Positions 7,923-15,919 are shown, counted from the stretch's first letter. The stretch: DNA of 21,999 nt from Desnuesiella massiliensis (GCF_001403615.1 NZ_LN879449.1:21735-43733); one strand, 5' to 3'. The notes: generated by a model from the sequence alone, not told the origin. A program made the numbers and translations.

Positions 7923-8975
7923 CTATGCAACAGGTTCTTCTATAGTAGGTTTTAAAATTCCTAAAAGTACTGCAGTAACACAAGATCCAATAATAATTGC
8001 TGCAATAAACCAAAGCTTATTGTCTACAACTGGCAGAACTACAAAACCGCCATGTGGAACATAGCATTTTACCTTTCCTATAGCTCCAACTACGCATCCT
8101 ACTGCTGTTCCAATCATTGTTGATGGAAGAACACGCTTTATATCGGCAACTGCAAAGGGGATGGCACCTTCTGTAATTCCTATTAAACCCATAATACCTG
8201 CTGCAACGGCAGTATCCTTATCTCCTTGATTAAATTTGTGTTTAAAGAAGCGAGTTGCTAAAAATATTCCTATAGGAGGAACTGCTACTGCTATTCTAAA
8301 CATTCCATTTGGTTCATATATTCCTTCGTTCATTAATGCTAAAGTAAACATGGATACAGATTTTGTGATAGGACCACCCATATCAACTTCACCAAATAAC
8401 CCAATAAAGATTGCAAGTAATATTGCACTGCTTCCGTTTAAGCTGCTCATAATACTAGTAAGACCACCCATAAATATAGATAACGGGCTAGCTATTACAT
8501 AGATATAAAGTAAGCCAAGTACAAACACTGAAATAGTAGGAATAATTAAAATCGGCAGGATGGTTTTAATTGTTTTGCTAACCTTCCAAGTTTTCATCCA
8601 CTTTACTAAATATCCAGCTCCAACTCCAAGCAGCATAGCTCCTAAAAATCCTGATTTTACATCAACACCGTTTACGTTTACTGGATTATTTGCAAGGTAA
8701 CCCAGTATCATGCCAGGAGCTAAACCTGGTTTACCAGCAATAGTATATGATATATAACCACCTAAAATAGGGATCATCATTGCAAAAGCAGCTTTACCTA
8801 AAAGGTTGATTTGCTTCATGAATGCATTTGTTATAACTACACCAGTTTGAGTTTTATCACCAGTAGCTAAGGAAATAGCTAACATTATACCTCCAGCCAC
8901 AACAGCTGGCATCATAAAAGATACACCACTTAAAAATGATTTTTGAATCTCTTTTAAGACTGCTTTAACCTTCAT
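7923..8975 (-). CDS. PTS fructose-type EIIC membrane permease
   Basis: This integral membrane subunit of a fructose/mannitol-superfamily PTS moves the sugar while it is phosphorylated. It has about 350 residues with many hydrophobic segments and the family pattern GVSFMMPAVVAGGIMLAISL near the N-terminus, FGEVDMGGPITKS in the middle and GITEGAIPFAVAD later. I place the start at ATG 8975, which has AAGGAGAGG 6 nt upstream. A longer reading that begins at 9071 would overlap the IIB gene by 77 bp with an unlikely Met/Leu-rich extension. It is a separate protein from IIA and IIB, unlike the fused FruA. Specificity within the family (fructose, mannose-like or other) cannot be read. Confidence 0.92.
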   Translation of the reverse strand: MKVKAVLKEIQKSFLSGVSFMMPAVVAGGIMLAISLATGDKTQTGVVITNAFMKQINLLGKAAFAMMIPILGGYISYTIAGKPGLAPGMILGYLANNPVNVNGVDVKSGFLGAMLLGVGAGYLVKWMKTWKVSKTIKTILPILIIPTISVFVLGLLYIYVIASPLSIFMGGLTSIMSSLNGSSAILLAIFIGLFGEVDMGGPITKSVSMFTLALMNEGIYEPNGMFRIAVAVPPIGIFLATRFFKHKFNQGDKDTAVAAGIMGLIGITEGAIPFAVADIKRVLPSTMIGTAVGCVVGAIGKVKCYVPHGGFVVLPVVDNKLWFIAAIIIGSCVTAVLLGILKPTIEEPVA

Positions 8976-8994
8976 TATCTTCCTCTCCTTTTTG

Positions 8995-9309
8995 TTATTT
9001 AATATTAAAAAGCTTTTCTGCTGCATCAATAATTTTTGCTGGATGAGAAATAGCATCATTAACATCTGCATTTAAAATCAGTTTATCTTCAAAACGCTCT
9101 TCTCCCTCTATAAGCACAGCTACCGCTAATATTACAACATCTGCTGCATCTACCTCTTCTTGCGATAATTCATTCTCAATTCCTATACTTCCTTGAGTTT
9201 CTATTTTAACTTCATAACCTCTTTTTCTACATTCCTTTTCTAAAGCCTCTTGTGCCATATAAGTATGTGCGACCCCTGTTGGACATGCTGTAACTCCTAC
9301 AATTTTCAT
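8995..9309 (-). CDS. PTS fructose-type EIIB
   Basis: This 104-residue cytoplasmic phosphotransfer subunit starts MKIVGVTACPTGVAHTYMAQ. Cys9 in ACPTGVAHT is the phosphorylated cysteine of fructose-type IIB domains. It receives phosphate from IIA and passes it to the sugar held by IIC. GAGGAGGAA lies just before the ATG. It is separated from the IIC start by 19 bp and from the IIA stop by 19 bp. Confidence 0.94.
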   Translation of the reverse strand: MKIVGVTACPTGVAHTYMAQEALEKECRKRGYEVKIETQGSIGIENELSQEEVDAADVVILAVAVLIEGEERFEDKLILNADVNDAISHPAKIIDAAEKLFNIK

Positions 9310-9328
9310 TTTTAATTCCTCCTCAAAT

Positions 9329-9778
9329 TTATTTTATATTTTCTTCAATTTCCATTAATAATTCAAAAACCTTATCTTTGCTTTCACTAATCATATTATT
9401 TCTAAAGTCCTCATCCATAAGCTTTTTACTTATTTGAGCTAATATCTTTAGATGCAATGTTTCCTTTTTATTTTCAGGAACTCCTATTAAAAATATCAAT
9501 CTGACCGGTCCATGGTCTTCTTCATCCCATAAAATAGGATTTTTACTCCTCATAAAAGCAATGAATGCTTCATTGACAGCTTCTGATTTTCCATGGGGAA
9601 TGCTTACTCCGTATCCCACTGCTGTTGAAAATTCCTTTTCTCTTTTTTCTACGGCTTCAATATATTGATTTAAATTAGTAGTGTATCCTAAATCATAAGC
9701 TTTTTTTCCTAAAAATCTAATAATATCTTCTTTGTTTGATAAATCTGAATCTAGTACGATTAATTCTTTATTAATCAA
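9329..9778 (-). CDS. PTS fructose/mannitol-type EIIA
   Basis: This 149-residue PTS IIA of the fructose/mannitol/nitrogen family has His62 in the motif GVSIPHGKSEAV as the phosphorylation site. It takes phosphate from HPr and hands it to the IIB encoded next door, and is also the likely donor to the PTS-regulatory domains of the activator. The first eight bases overlap the 3' end of the regulator gene, showing translational coupling. Confidence 0.94.
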   Translation of the reverse strand: MINKELIVLDSDLSNKEDIIRFLGKKAYDLGYTTNLNQYIEAVEKREKEFSTAVGYGVSIPHGKSEAVNEAFIAFMRSKNPILWDEEDHGPVRLIFLIGVPENKKETLHLKILAQISKKLMDEDFRNNMISESKDKVFELLMEIEENIK

Positions 9779-11747
9779 CTACAACACCCCCCAAAACTTC
9801 GAATATTTCTATTTCTTTTTTTCCGACTAATAAATGATTAATATTATCTTTATTTTCAACAATTTGATATATCTCAGATAAGATATTCTTAATTTTGTGT
9901 ATATCTTTTTTGGCAATGCATATTAAAATAATAGTATTTACATATCTGTTGTCCCAACGAATGAAATTTTTCAAAGTCATAATAGCTACTTTACTGTTTT
10001 TAACAGTCTCTGGAGATGCATGTGGTATCGCAGCTCCTGACTCTAAGGCGGTGGTTCCAAGTTTCTCTCTTTCTAAAATAGATTCCTTAAACCCGTCATA
10101 TACCTCTTGTTTTTCTTCCATAGCTTTTATAATTTCCATAAGACATTCTTCTTTAGAATTATAGCTGCGACCTGCAAAAATAAAATCCATATCTAAAACT
10201 TCTGAAAGGTGTTTAAAGCTATACTTTTCAATTCCATTTTCTAGGGAATTATCTCTATAAAAAATATCAGCATAGAAATTTGAGATATTTTTTAAATCGG
10301 AATTGGTTACCAAAGGTGAAACATAAATTACAGGTTTCTTGTTTATATCTAATTGAACTGAGGAAATTATAAGATCTACATTATCAATATCATTTTCATA
10401 AACCTTACGCATAGGTACAACCTCTACTATATCCTGTGATGGTAAGAATCTCTTTATTTTGTTTGCAATCAACTCAGAGGATCCTATACCTGTAGGACAT
10501 ACTATTAGAATCTTTTTAACTTGCATATTTCTATCAATGGCTGCTTGGAAATGTACCATTATAAATGCTACTTCATCTTCTGTAAGGGTTATGTCTAATG
10601 CCGCCTCTACCTTAGCCATTACATACCAGGTTGCACTAAATGTTACTGAATATTGTGTTTTTATCTCATTTAATAAAGGATTTTGAATCCTTAATCCCAT
10701 CTTAAGTCTGTATTCCATTGGAATTAAGTGAAATATAATTCCATCGAATAGCTTCTGGTCCTTTGTAAGATCTACATGCATTACTGTACTCATTTCTTTA
10801 ATTATGCCAGATACTATTTCTCTGTATTTCTTTGTTTCAGCTTCATTTTTTATTTTGGGTTTTAAACCATGAGCCATAAGCTGTCTATTCAAATAGTCTA
10901 TATCACTTTCACTAAAGCCAATATTTAACTCCTTAGCAATAACTTCTAATATGCTTTTAGCTATCAAGTAAGTTTCTAAAGTCTTTATCTCTTCGAATAC
11001 GAAGTTCCTTTCAAAATACACATGATTTCTTTTAGATATTCTATATATAAATACTATTAAGGTCACAACTAAGGATTTTAAGTAATGATCTGATAAATCT
11101 ACATTTAAAGTATTTTCAATATCATTAGATATTTTAAAGGCCATTTCTACGATTTTATCTGGATATACTTTTTTTAATATCTTTGGCCCTACTTTAAAGA
11201 AATCTTCCTCTGCTAAGCATTTATTTTCTTCTAATAAAAGATTTGTAAAAACCTTTAAAGAATATTGCATTTGAACTTCAGTTCCAATTATTTTAGTTCC
11301 TTTTTTATTTGATTGTATTGAGACAGTTTCCTCGTTTAAATAAGAGCTAATTACCTCCATATCCTTTGCTATAGAAGTTTTGCTGACTAAAAAATAATCT
11401 GACAACTTTTGATAGGATATCGTTTTCTCTTCAACCAATAGAAGCCTTGCTATCTCTAATTGTCTCTCCTTTGTAGAAAAAGTTTGCTCTTTTTCTTTGC
11501 TAGAACTTAGAGAATGTAATAGTTCCATTTTTTCTGATAGATTGCCTACTAATTTAATACCTTGACCTGGCTTCCTATCAACTTCCATATGGAAGTTTTT
11601 AATAGAGCAATTAATTGCATTAATGTCACTATATAAAGTTCTTGGAGAAACATTTAAAATACTAGAATAATAATTCATGGATTTATAATCCTCTTCACTT
11701 AACAGCATTTTTAATAAATCTTTATGCCGAGTAGTTAAATTGTCCAT
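9771..11747 (-). CDS. MtlR/ManR-type PRD transcriptional activator with EIIB and EIIA domains
   Basis: This is a multidomain PTS-controlled activator of about 658 residues. Residues below are counted from the alternative ATG at 11753. The order is an N-terminal DeoR/Mga-like HTH (about 8-60) and a second HTH-like segment (about 95-140), PRD1 (about 190-300, His223 and His244), PRD2 (about 305-410, His342 and His401), an EIIB-Gat-like domain with Cys419 in CPTGIGSS, and an EIIA domain with His578 in AAIPHAS. In this family phosphorylation by HPr and by the cognate PTS tunes activity. I prefer ATG 11747 because GGGAGG lies 9 nt upstream of it and only 3-4 nt from the ATG at 11753. It is the first gene of the operon, so it probably activates its own operon. 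Confidence 0.9.
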   Translation of the reverse strand: MDNLTTRHKDLLKMLLSEEDYKSMNYYSSILNVSPRTLYSDINAINCSIKNFHMEVDRKPGQGIKLVGNLSEKMELLHSLSSSKEKEQTFSTKERQLEIARLLLVEEKTISYQKLSDYFLVSKTSIAKDMEVISSYLNEETVSIQSNKKGTKIIGTEVQMQYSLKVFTNLLLEENKCLAEEDFFKVGPKILKKVYPDKIVEMAFKISNDIENTLNVDLSDHYLKSLVVTLIVFIYRISKRNHVYFERNFVFEEIKTLETYLIAKSILEVIAKELNIGFSESDIDYLNRQLMAHGLKPKIKNEAETKKYREIVSGIIKEMSTVMHVDLTKDQKLFDGIIFHLIPMEYRLKMGLRIQNPLLNEIKTQYSVTFSATWYVMAKVEAALDITLTEDEVAFIMVHFQAAIDRNMQVKKILIVCPTGIGSSELIANKIKRFLPSQDIVEVVPMRKVYENDIDNVDLIISSVQLDINKKPVIYVSPLVTNSDLKNISNFYADIFYRDNSLENGIEKYSFKHLSEVLDMDFIFAGRSYNSKEECLMEIIKAMEEKQEVYDGFKESILEREKLGTTALESGAAIPHASPETVKNSKVAIMTLKNFIRWDNRYVNTIILICIAKKDIHKIKNILSEIYQIVENKDNINHLLVGKKEIEIFEVLGGVVVD

Positions 11748-11753
11748 AATCAT

Positions 11754-12098
11754 TTTCCTCCCTTTATATAGAAAAAAAGCGCTTTTCTTTATGCTTCTAT
11801 ATTATCACGCTTTTTCTCCAATATATATGACATATCATTTCTACAACAATGTAGCAATTTACGAATTAATTCAACTGATTTCTTCATTGTTTCTATAGAT
11901 AATTATAATTATTATAACTAAATATTATGTTTTTATAAAATATATGAGAAATGCAGGTCTTCTCGTTGAAGTATCGATTGAGCATGTTACGCTATTTCAA
12001 CAGGGGGATGAAATCGTTGAAGCAATAAAAGAACTCCTAATGGAGCAACTCTCTTTTTTTATTAAGGAAATTAGACTACCTTATTAAATAGATGCTTA
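11754..12098. other. Intergenic region between divergent PTS regulators
   Basis: About 415 bp lie between the two regulator starts. This part holds a cre-like palindrome near 11776, a 14-bp dyad CTACA-N4-TGTAG at 11841-11854, and an open frame of 47 codons (11944-12087) without a ribosome-binding site. No convincing -35/-10 pair for the leftward operon was found; TTGTTG with ATATAT 17 bp later on the minus strand is only a weak candidate. The strong rightward promoter lies just beyond at 12099. Confidence 0.6.
11774..11787 (-). promoter_or_regulatory. Cre-like palindrome upstream of the PTS regulator
   Basis: The core AAAGCGCTTT matches the centre of CcpA binding sites, but the flanking TG and CA bases of the consensus are missing on both sides. 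The site lies about 30 bp before the activator's start codon, where CcpA could block elongation or initiation. The evidence is moderate to weak. Confidence 0.35.
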
Positions 12099-12127
12099 TT
12101 GACAGTTTTTTAATGTATCAGCATAAT
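12099..12127 (+). promoter_or_regulatory. Sigma-A promoter of the LevR-type activator gene
   Basis: Consensus TTGACA (12099-12104) and CATAAT (12122-12127) are separated by 17 bp. The predicted start is near 12134, about 35 nt before the chosen ATG. Confidence 0.75.
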
Positions 12128-12168
12128 AATAGGTAATTATAGAACCAGAAGAAGTGGAAGTGATTCAG

Positions 12169-14844
12169 ATGAAGAGAATTGAAGCTGTATACGAAAAGCT
12201 GAAGGAGCTTGGCGGTGAGAAGGGAGTAAGCGCAATAGAAATTGCTGATGCCCTTAACCTTGATAGAGCTAATGTGAGCAAAGACTTAAACAGGCTTTGT
12301 GATGAAGGAAAAGTTGTTAAAGGAAAAGGAAAGCCTGTACTTTTCACCTTAGCAAAGACAAATAAAAAAGAAGAGACAATATTAGATAGATTATCTGCCA
12401 GCAATGAAAGCTTGCACTCCGCAATTAAGCAAGCAAAGGCTGCTGTATTATATCCACCAAAGGGTCTTCATATGCTTATTTTAGGTGAAACTGGTGTTGG
12501 GAAGTCAATGTTTGCAGGGATTATACACAAGTACGCCATTGAGATGAAGAAAACGGAGGAAAATTCACCCTTCATAACCTTCAACTGTGCAGACTACTCA
12601 AATAACCCACAGCTTCTTTTGAGTCAGCTCTTTGGATCTAAAAAGGGTGCTTATACAGGAGCAGATGCAGATAAGCCAGGATTAATTGAAAAAGCAAATG
12701 GCGGCATACTCTTTTTAGATGAAGTTCACAGACTTCCCCCTGAGGGGCAGGAAATGTTCTTTACTTTTATGGACAGAGGAACCTTTAGAAGACTTGGAGA
12801 AACTGAGTCGGAAAGAAATGCTTCTGTGTTAATAGTTTCTGCTACGACTGAAAATCCAGATTCAACTCTGCTTAAAACCTTTACTAGAAGAATTCCTATG
12901 GTTATAAGGATTCCAAGTTTAAGTGAACGAAGCCTTGAAGAGCGCTTCAATCTTATAAGCCAATTTTTCAGAGAAGAGACTTCAAGGCTTGGAAGACAGA
13001 TAAGAGTATCAGTTAACTCCATGAGAGCCTTTTTAAGTTATCATTGTGAAAGTAATGTAGGTCAGCTTAAGACGGACATACAACTTGTTTGTGCAAAGGC
13101 CTATGCTGATTTTCTGTCACAGGATAAAGAGGAAATTGAAATAAGCAGCCTTGAGCTGCCTCAATATATAAAGCAGGGGCTATATAAGGAAATAGAGCAC
13201 CGCCAGCTTTGGAATAAGCTTATTGGAATCAATAAACGATACTGTATATTTGATGAAACAAAAGAAACCATGCTCTATGATGAAGAAGAAAATAATGAAA
13301 ATATATATGAAATGATAGATCTAAGAGTTCACGAGCTTAGGAGCAAAGGTATAAGTAGTGAAAAACTTGAAAAAGAAATGGAAAGGGATATAAGCGATTA
13401 CTTTAAAAGCTACCTTCATAGTGTAAATAGAAGAATAGATATATCCAGCATTGAAAACTTTATTGATCCCGAAATTATCGGAGTAGTGGAAGAGATAATC
13501 AGGTTCAGTGAAGAAAGTCTTGGAAGGCAGTTAAGTGAAAGAGTTTATTATGGAATGGCTGTGCATATAGCAAATTCCATAGAAAGAATAAGAAAAAATA
13601 AGAAAATTGTAAACCCTCAGCTTAAATGGATAAGAACACAGTACAGCAGAGAGTTCAATACAGCTCTTCATTGTCTTAAAATAATAGATAGAACCTTAGA
13701 TGTATCAATGCCCATTGATGAGGCTGGCTTTCTTGCAATGTTCCTTGCTTACGACGAGAGAGATATAGAAGACCAAAAGAAAGATATCAATGTAATAGTA
13801 ATAGCACATGGGGCTGCAACGGCCACTTCCATGGTTGATGCTGCAAACAGGCTCTTAGGGGTGAAATATGCTGTTGGTATAAATGCTCCATTAGAAGAGA
13901 AGCCAGAGCAGGTTATTTCTAGAGTGAGAGAGTATCTTCGTCAGGCAAAGGTAAACTCAGATATATTATTCCTCGTAGATATGGGATCTTTAACTACCTT
14001 TGGAAGAGAGGTTGAAGAGGAGTTTGGTGTAAAAACTCGATCATTGCCTTTGGTAAGTACACTGCACGTAATAGAGGCGACAAGAAAGGCCACGATGGGG
14101 TATACCCTTGATGAGGTATATAAGGATACCTTTAACGTGTTTAGCTTAATGCAAAATGAGATCATAGACGAGGAATCGGAAGAAGATATTCAAAAGCTTG
14201 CAGTTGTAACTGTATGCACTACTGGAGAAGGCAGTGCCGTTGCCATCAAGAATATGCTATTTAAACAGCTGAAGTTTGACAGCAAAATACTTGAGATTCT
14301 TCCTTTAAATCTTGTAGGCAAGGAGAGCATTTACTCAAGGCTTAAAAATATTGAGAAGGAATACAATGTCATAAGCATTGTGAGCTCCTTTAGGTTAGAT
14401 AGTAAAATACCTCAATTTAGCTTAGAAGATGTACTCAAAAATAAAGCAGCCGAAGCTATGCAAAATCTAATCGATGTAGAATCTACCTACATAAAAATGG
14501 GTGATACTCTAAAAAGCATGCTTTCAGCAATTGATGGCAAGGAAGCGCTGAAGGATATTAAAAGATTTATCAAAAATATTGAAACTGACCTTGATATTAA
14601 GATGGACACAAATATTTTGATAGGTGTAACCTTTCATATAGGATGCATGCTGGATAGAGTTAAAGCTGGAGGCAAACTGATTGAGGAGTTTGATGAAAAG
14701 GATAAGTTTATAGCAGAGAATAAGAATATGTATAAAGTAGTGAAAGCAGCAGCTCAGTTCTTAAATAAAAAGTATGATATAACTATTCCTGAGGATGAAA
14801 TATGCTATATCATGAGTTTCTTTGATCATAAAAAACATGTTTAA
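12169..14844 (+). CDS. LevR/CelR-type sigma-54-dependent PRD activator
   Basis: This 891-residue activator of RNA polymerase holding sigma-54 has these domains in order: N-terminal winged HTH (about 1-60), AAA+ ATPase (about 80-320) with Walker A GETGVGKS (106-113), the sigma-54 contact loop GAYTGA (160-165) and Walker B LFLDEV (181-186), PRD1 (about 430-535), an EIIA-Man-like domain with IAHGAATATSM, an EIIB-like stretch with VCTTGEGSA, and a C-terminal PRD2 containing FHIGCMLDRV. This is the LevR architecture. ATP hydrolysis opens the promoter; PTS phosphorylation of PRD histidines signals sugar supply. The start ATG 12169 is chosen because MKRIEAVYEKL is the family-like N-terminus and GGAAGTGA precedes it; GTG codons at 12154 and 12160 are alternatives. 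Two sigma-54 promoters lie directly downstream. Confidence 0.94.
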   Translation: MKRIEAVYEKLKELGGEKGVSAIEIADALNLDRANVSKDLNRLCDEGKVVKGKGKPVLFTLAKTNKKEETILDRLSASNESLHSAIKQAKAAVLYPPKGLHMLILGETGVGKSMFAGIIHKYAIEMKKTEENSPFITFNCADYSNNPQLLLSQLFGSKKGAYTGADADKPGLIEKANGGILFLDEVHRLPPEGQEMFFTFMDRGTFRRLGETESERNASVLIVSATTENPDSTLLKTFTRRIPMVIRIPSLSERSLEERFNLISQFFREETSRLGRQIRVSVNSMRAFLSYHCESNVGQLKTDIQLVCAKAYADFLSQDKEEIEISSLELPQYIKQGLYKEIEHRQLWNKLIGINKRYCIFDETKETMLYDEEENNENIYEMIDLRVHELRSKGISSEKLEKEMERDISDYFKSYLHSVNRRIDISSIENFIDPEIIGVVEEIIRFSEESLGRQLSERVYYGMAVHIANSIERIRKNKKIVNPQLKWIRTQYSREFNTALHCLKIIDRTLDVSMPIDEAGFLAMFLAYDERDIEDQKKDINVIVIAHGAATATSMVDAANRLLGVKYAVGINAPLEEKPEQVISRVREYLRQAKVNSDILFLVDMGSLTTFGREVEEEFGVKTRSLPLVSTLHVIEATRKATMGYTLDEVYKDTFNVFSLMQNEIIDEESEEDIQKLAVVTVCTTGEGSAVAIKNMLFKQLKFDSKILEILPLNLVGKESIYSRLKNIEKEYNVISIVSSFRLDSKIPQFSLEDVLKNKAAEAMQNLIDVESTYIKMGDTLKSMLSAIDGKEALKDIKRFIKNIETDLDIKMDTNILIGVTFHIGCMLDRVKAGGKLIEEFDEKDKFIAENKNMYKVVKAAAQFLNKKYDITIPEDEICYIMSFFDHKKHV

Positions 14845-14869
14845 AATGCGGATTAATTTCCGCATTTTT
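14843..14869 (+). terminator. Rho-independent terminator after the sigma-54 activator gene
   Basis: AAAATGCGG and CCGCATTTT form a 9-bp stem around an 8-nt loop and run into a T-rich tail. The stem begins inside the stop codon. It separates the sigma-A-transcribed regulator from the sigma-54-transcribed PTS genes. Confidence 0.85.
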
Positions 14870-14913
14870 AATTTTACATTTAACTCAAAGATTATGTTTT
14901 AAAATAATGTGGG

Positions 14914-14930
14914 TTGGCACGGAAGTTGCT
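14914..14930 (+). promoter_or_regulatory. Sigma-54 promoter P1 before PTS IIA
   Basis: TTGGCAC-GGAAG-TTGCT carries the invariant GG of the -24 element and GC of the -12 element at the correct spacing. It matches the sigma-54 consensus TGGCAC-N5-TTGC exactly. It lies 66 bp upstream of the IIA start and follows a sigma-54 activator gene. Confidence 0.92.
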
Positions 14931-14995
14931 ATATAGATATGGGTATAAGAAGCAACACTATAATTAAACTAATTACAGGAAGGATGGAAATATAT

Positions 14996-15298
14996 ATGGA
15001 AGAAATAATCATGAACTTAATAGTAAACGGGGGAGACGCAAGAAGCAAAGCTATGATGGCTATTCAAAGTGCAAAGACTGGAGACATTGCAAAGGCTAGA
15101 GAACTTATGACTGAATCTTCAGAGGCATTAGATAGGGCTCACGATTATCAAACAAACCTTATACAAAATGAAGCAGCAGGAAATAAAGTAGAATTATCAT
15201 TACTCATGATACATGCACAGGACCATCTTATGAATGCAATGACAGTAAGAGATTTAGCTCAAGAGTTTATTGATATGTATGAATTAAATAAGAAATAA
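14996..15298 (+). CDS. PTS lactose/cellobiose-type EIIA
   Basis: This 100-residue helical cytoplasmic PTS subunit has the family motif LLMIHAQDHLMNAMT. His73 is the likely phosphorylated residue, with His77 beside it. It forms trimers in the family and passes phosphate from HPr to the IIB encoded downstream. I start at ATG 14996, because a longer reading from GTG 14909 would run through the sigma-54 promoter itself. AGGAAGG ends 12 nt before the ATG, slightly far. An inner Met at 15011 is possible. It is separated from IIB by a 266-bp gap that holds a second promoter. Confidence 0.93.
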   Translation: MEEIIMNLIVNGGDARSKAMMAIQSAKTGDIAKARELMTESSEALDRAHDYQTNLIQNEAAGNKVELSLLMIHAQDHLMNAMTVRDLAQEFIDMYELNKK

Positions 15299-15327
15299 TT
15301 AAAATAACACAGATGATAGATATGAGT

Positions 15328-15406
15328 AACCCACTTGATAAAATAGTCAACCCACATAAGACACAGAAAAAATAAATAAATGAAAAGTCTTGTTTTATCA
15401 AGGGTT
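15328..15406 (+). promoter_or_regulatory. Direct and inverted repeats upstream of P2, candidate activator site
   Basis: AACCCAC occurs at 15328-15334 and 15349-15355, 21 bp apart (two helical turns). CTTGATAAAA (15334-15343) is perfectly inverted as TTTTATCAAG (15393-15402), followed by GGGTT, which mirrors AACCC. The block lies about 30-108 bp upstream of the P2 -24 element, where sigma-54 activators usually bind. The inverted pair could instead be a long-loop terminator for the IIA transcript. Confidence 0.45.
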
Positions 15407-15435
15407 TTCAATAAGTTTTAAGCAAAAAAGAGTTT

Positions 15436-15450
15436 TGGCACGATAGTTGC
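15436..15450 (+). promoter_or_regulatory. Sigma-54 promoter P2 before PTS IIB
   Basis: TGGCAC-GATAG-TTGC matches the -24/-12 consensus perfectly. It sits 115 bp upstream of the IIB start, so IIB, IIC and the glucosidase gene can be transcribed separately from IIA. Confidence 0.92.
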
Positions 15451-15491
15451 TGATAATGATTACATGAAAATAAAATTTAATCAATAGGGAG

Positions 15492-15535
15492 CTTAAAGTC
15501 TTAAAGGGGCTTTAAGGAGCAATCTTTAATTGCTC
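15492..15535 (+). promoter_or_regulatory. Structured leader of the IIB-IIC-glucosidase transcript
   Basis: CTTAAAG occurs twice (15492-15498 and 15500-15506), and either copy can pair with CTTTAAG (15510-15516). Directly after it, GAGCAAT (15517-15523) and ATTGCTC (15529-15535) form a perfect 7-bp stem with a 5-nt loop. No T-run follows, so this is a leader structure rather than a simple terminator. A regulatory or RNA-stability role is inferred. Confidence 0.5.
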
Positions 15536-15564
15536 AGTGCTTCGGTTAAAAGGAGGAAAATATA

Positions 15565-15870
15565 ATGAAAAAGATCACTTTAATATGTGCAGCCGGTATG
15601 TCAACAAGTCTTCTAGTTACCAAAATGCAGGCAGCCGCAACAAAGCTTGGGCAGGAGGTTACAATAAGGGCTATAGCAGAAAGTAAGTTTAAGGAATATG
15701 AAAACGATACGGATGTTTTGCTACTAGGACCTCAAGTAAGTTTTATGCTTAAGAAATTCAAGGAAGCTTATGAACCAAAGGGAATTCCGGTATCTGTAAT
15801 AAACAGCATAGACTATGGAATGATGAATGGTGAAAAAGTTTTAAAGATGGCTTTAGATTTAGCAAAATAA
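15565..15870 (+). CDS. PTS lactose/cellobiose-type EIIB
   Basis: This 101-residue cytoplasmic phosphotransfer protein begins MKKITLICAAGMSTSLLVTK. Cys8 in the CAAGMSTS loop is the phosphocysteine typical of cellobiose/lichenan IIB. It receives phosphate from IIA and gives it to the sugar bound by IIC. AAAAGGAGG lies 7 nt before the ATG. It leads the second transcription unit from promoter P2. Confidence 0.95.
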   Translation: MKKITLICAAGMSTSLLVTKMQAAATKLGQEVTIRAIAESKFKEYENDTDVLLLGPQVSFMLKKFKEAYEPKGIPVSVINSIDYGMMNGEKVLKMALDLAK

Positions 15871-15919
15871 ATAAAAATATAAATTGTTTTAATTAAAATA
15901 AAGGATGGGAGATGGGAAA

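Noticed and set aside
8976..9071. N-terminal extension of the fructose-type IIC
   Set aside because: It overlaps the IIB gene in another frame and is Met/Leu-rich; a good ribosome-binding site serves ATG 8975.
11774..11787. A full-consensus CcpA site
   Set aside because: Only the ten central bases match; the conserved outer TG and CA are absent, so it is listed only as cre-like.
12020..12060. Terminator ending in a T run near 12058
   Set aside because: CTCC-TAAT-GGAG gives only a 4-bp stem and is separated from the T run; there is no clear gene for it to end.
14909..14995. N-terminal extension of the cellobiose-type IIA from GTG 14909
   Set aside because: The extension is the sigma-54 promoter and leader DNA; a start upstream of the transcription start cannot be used.
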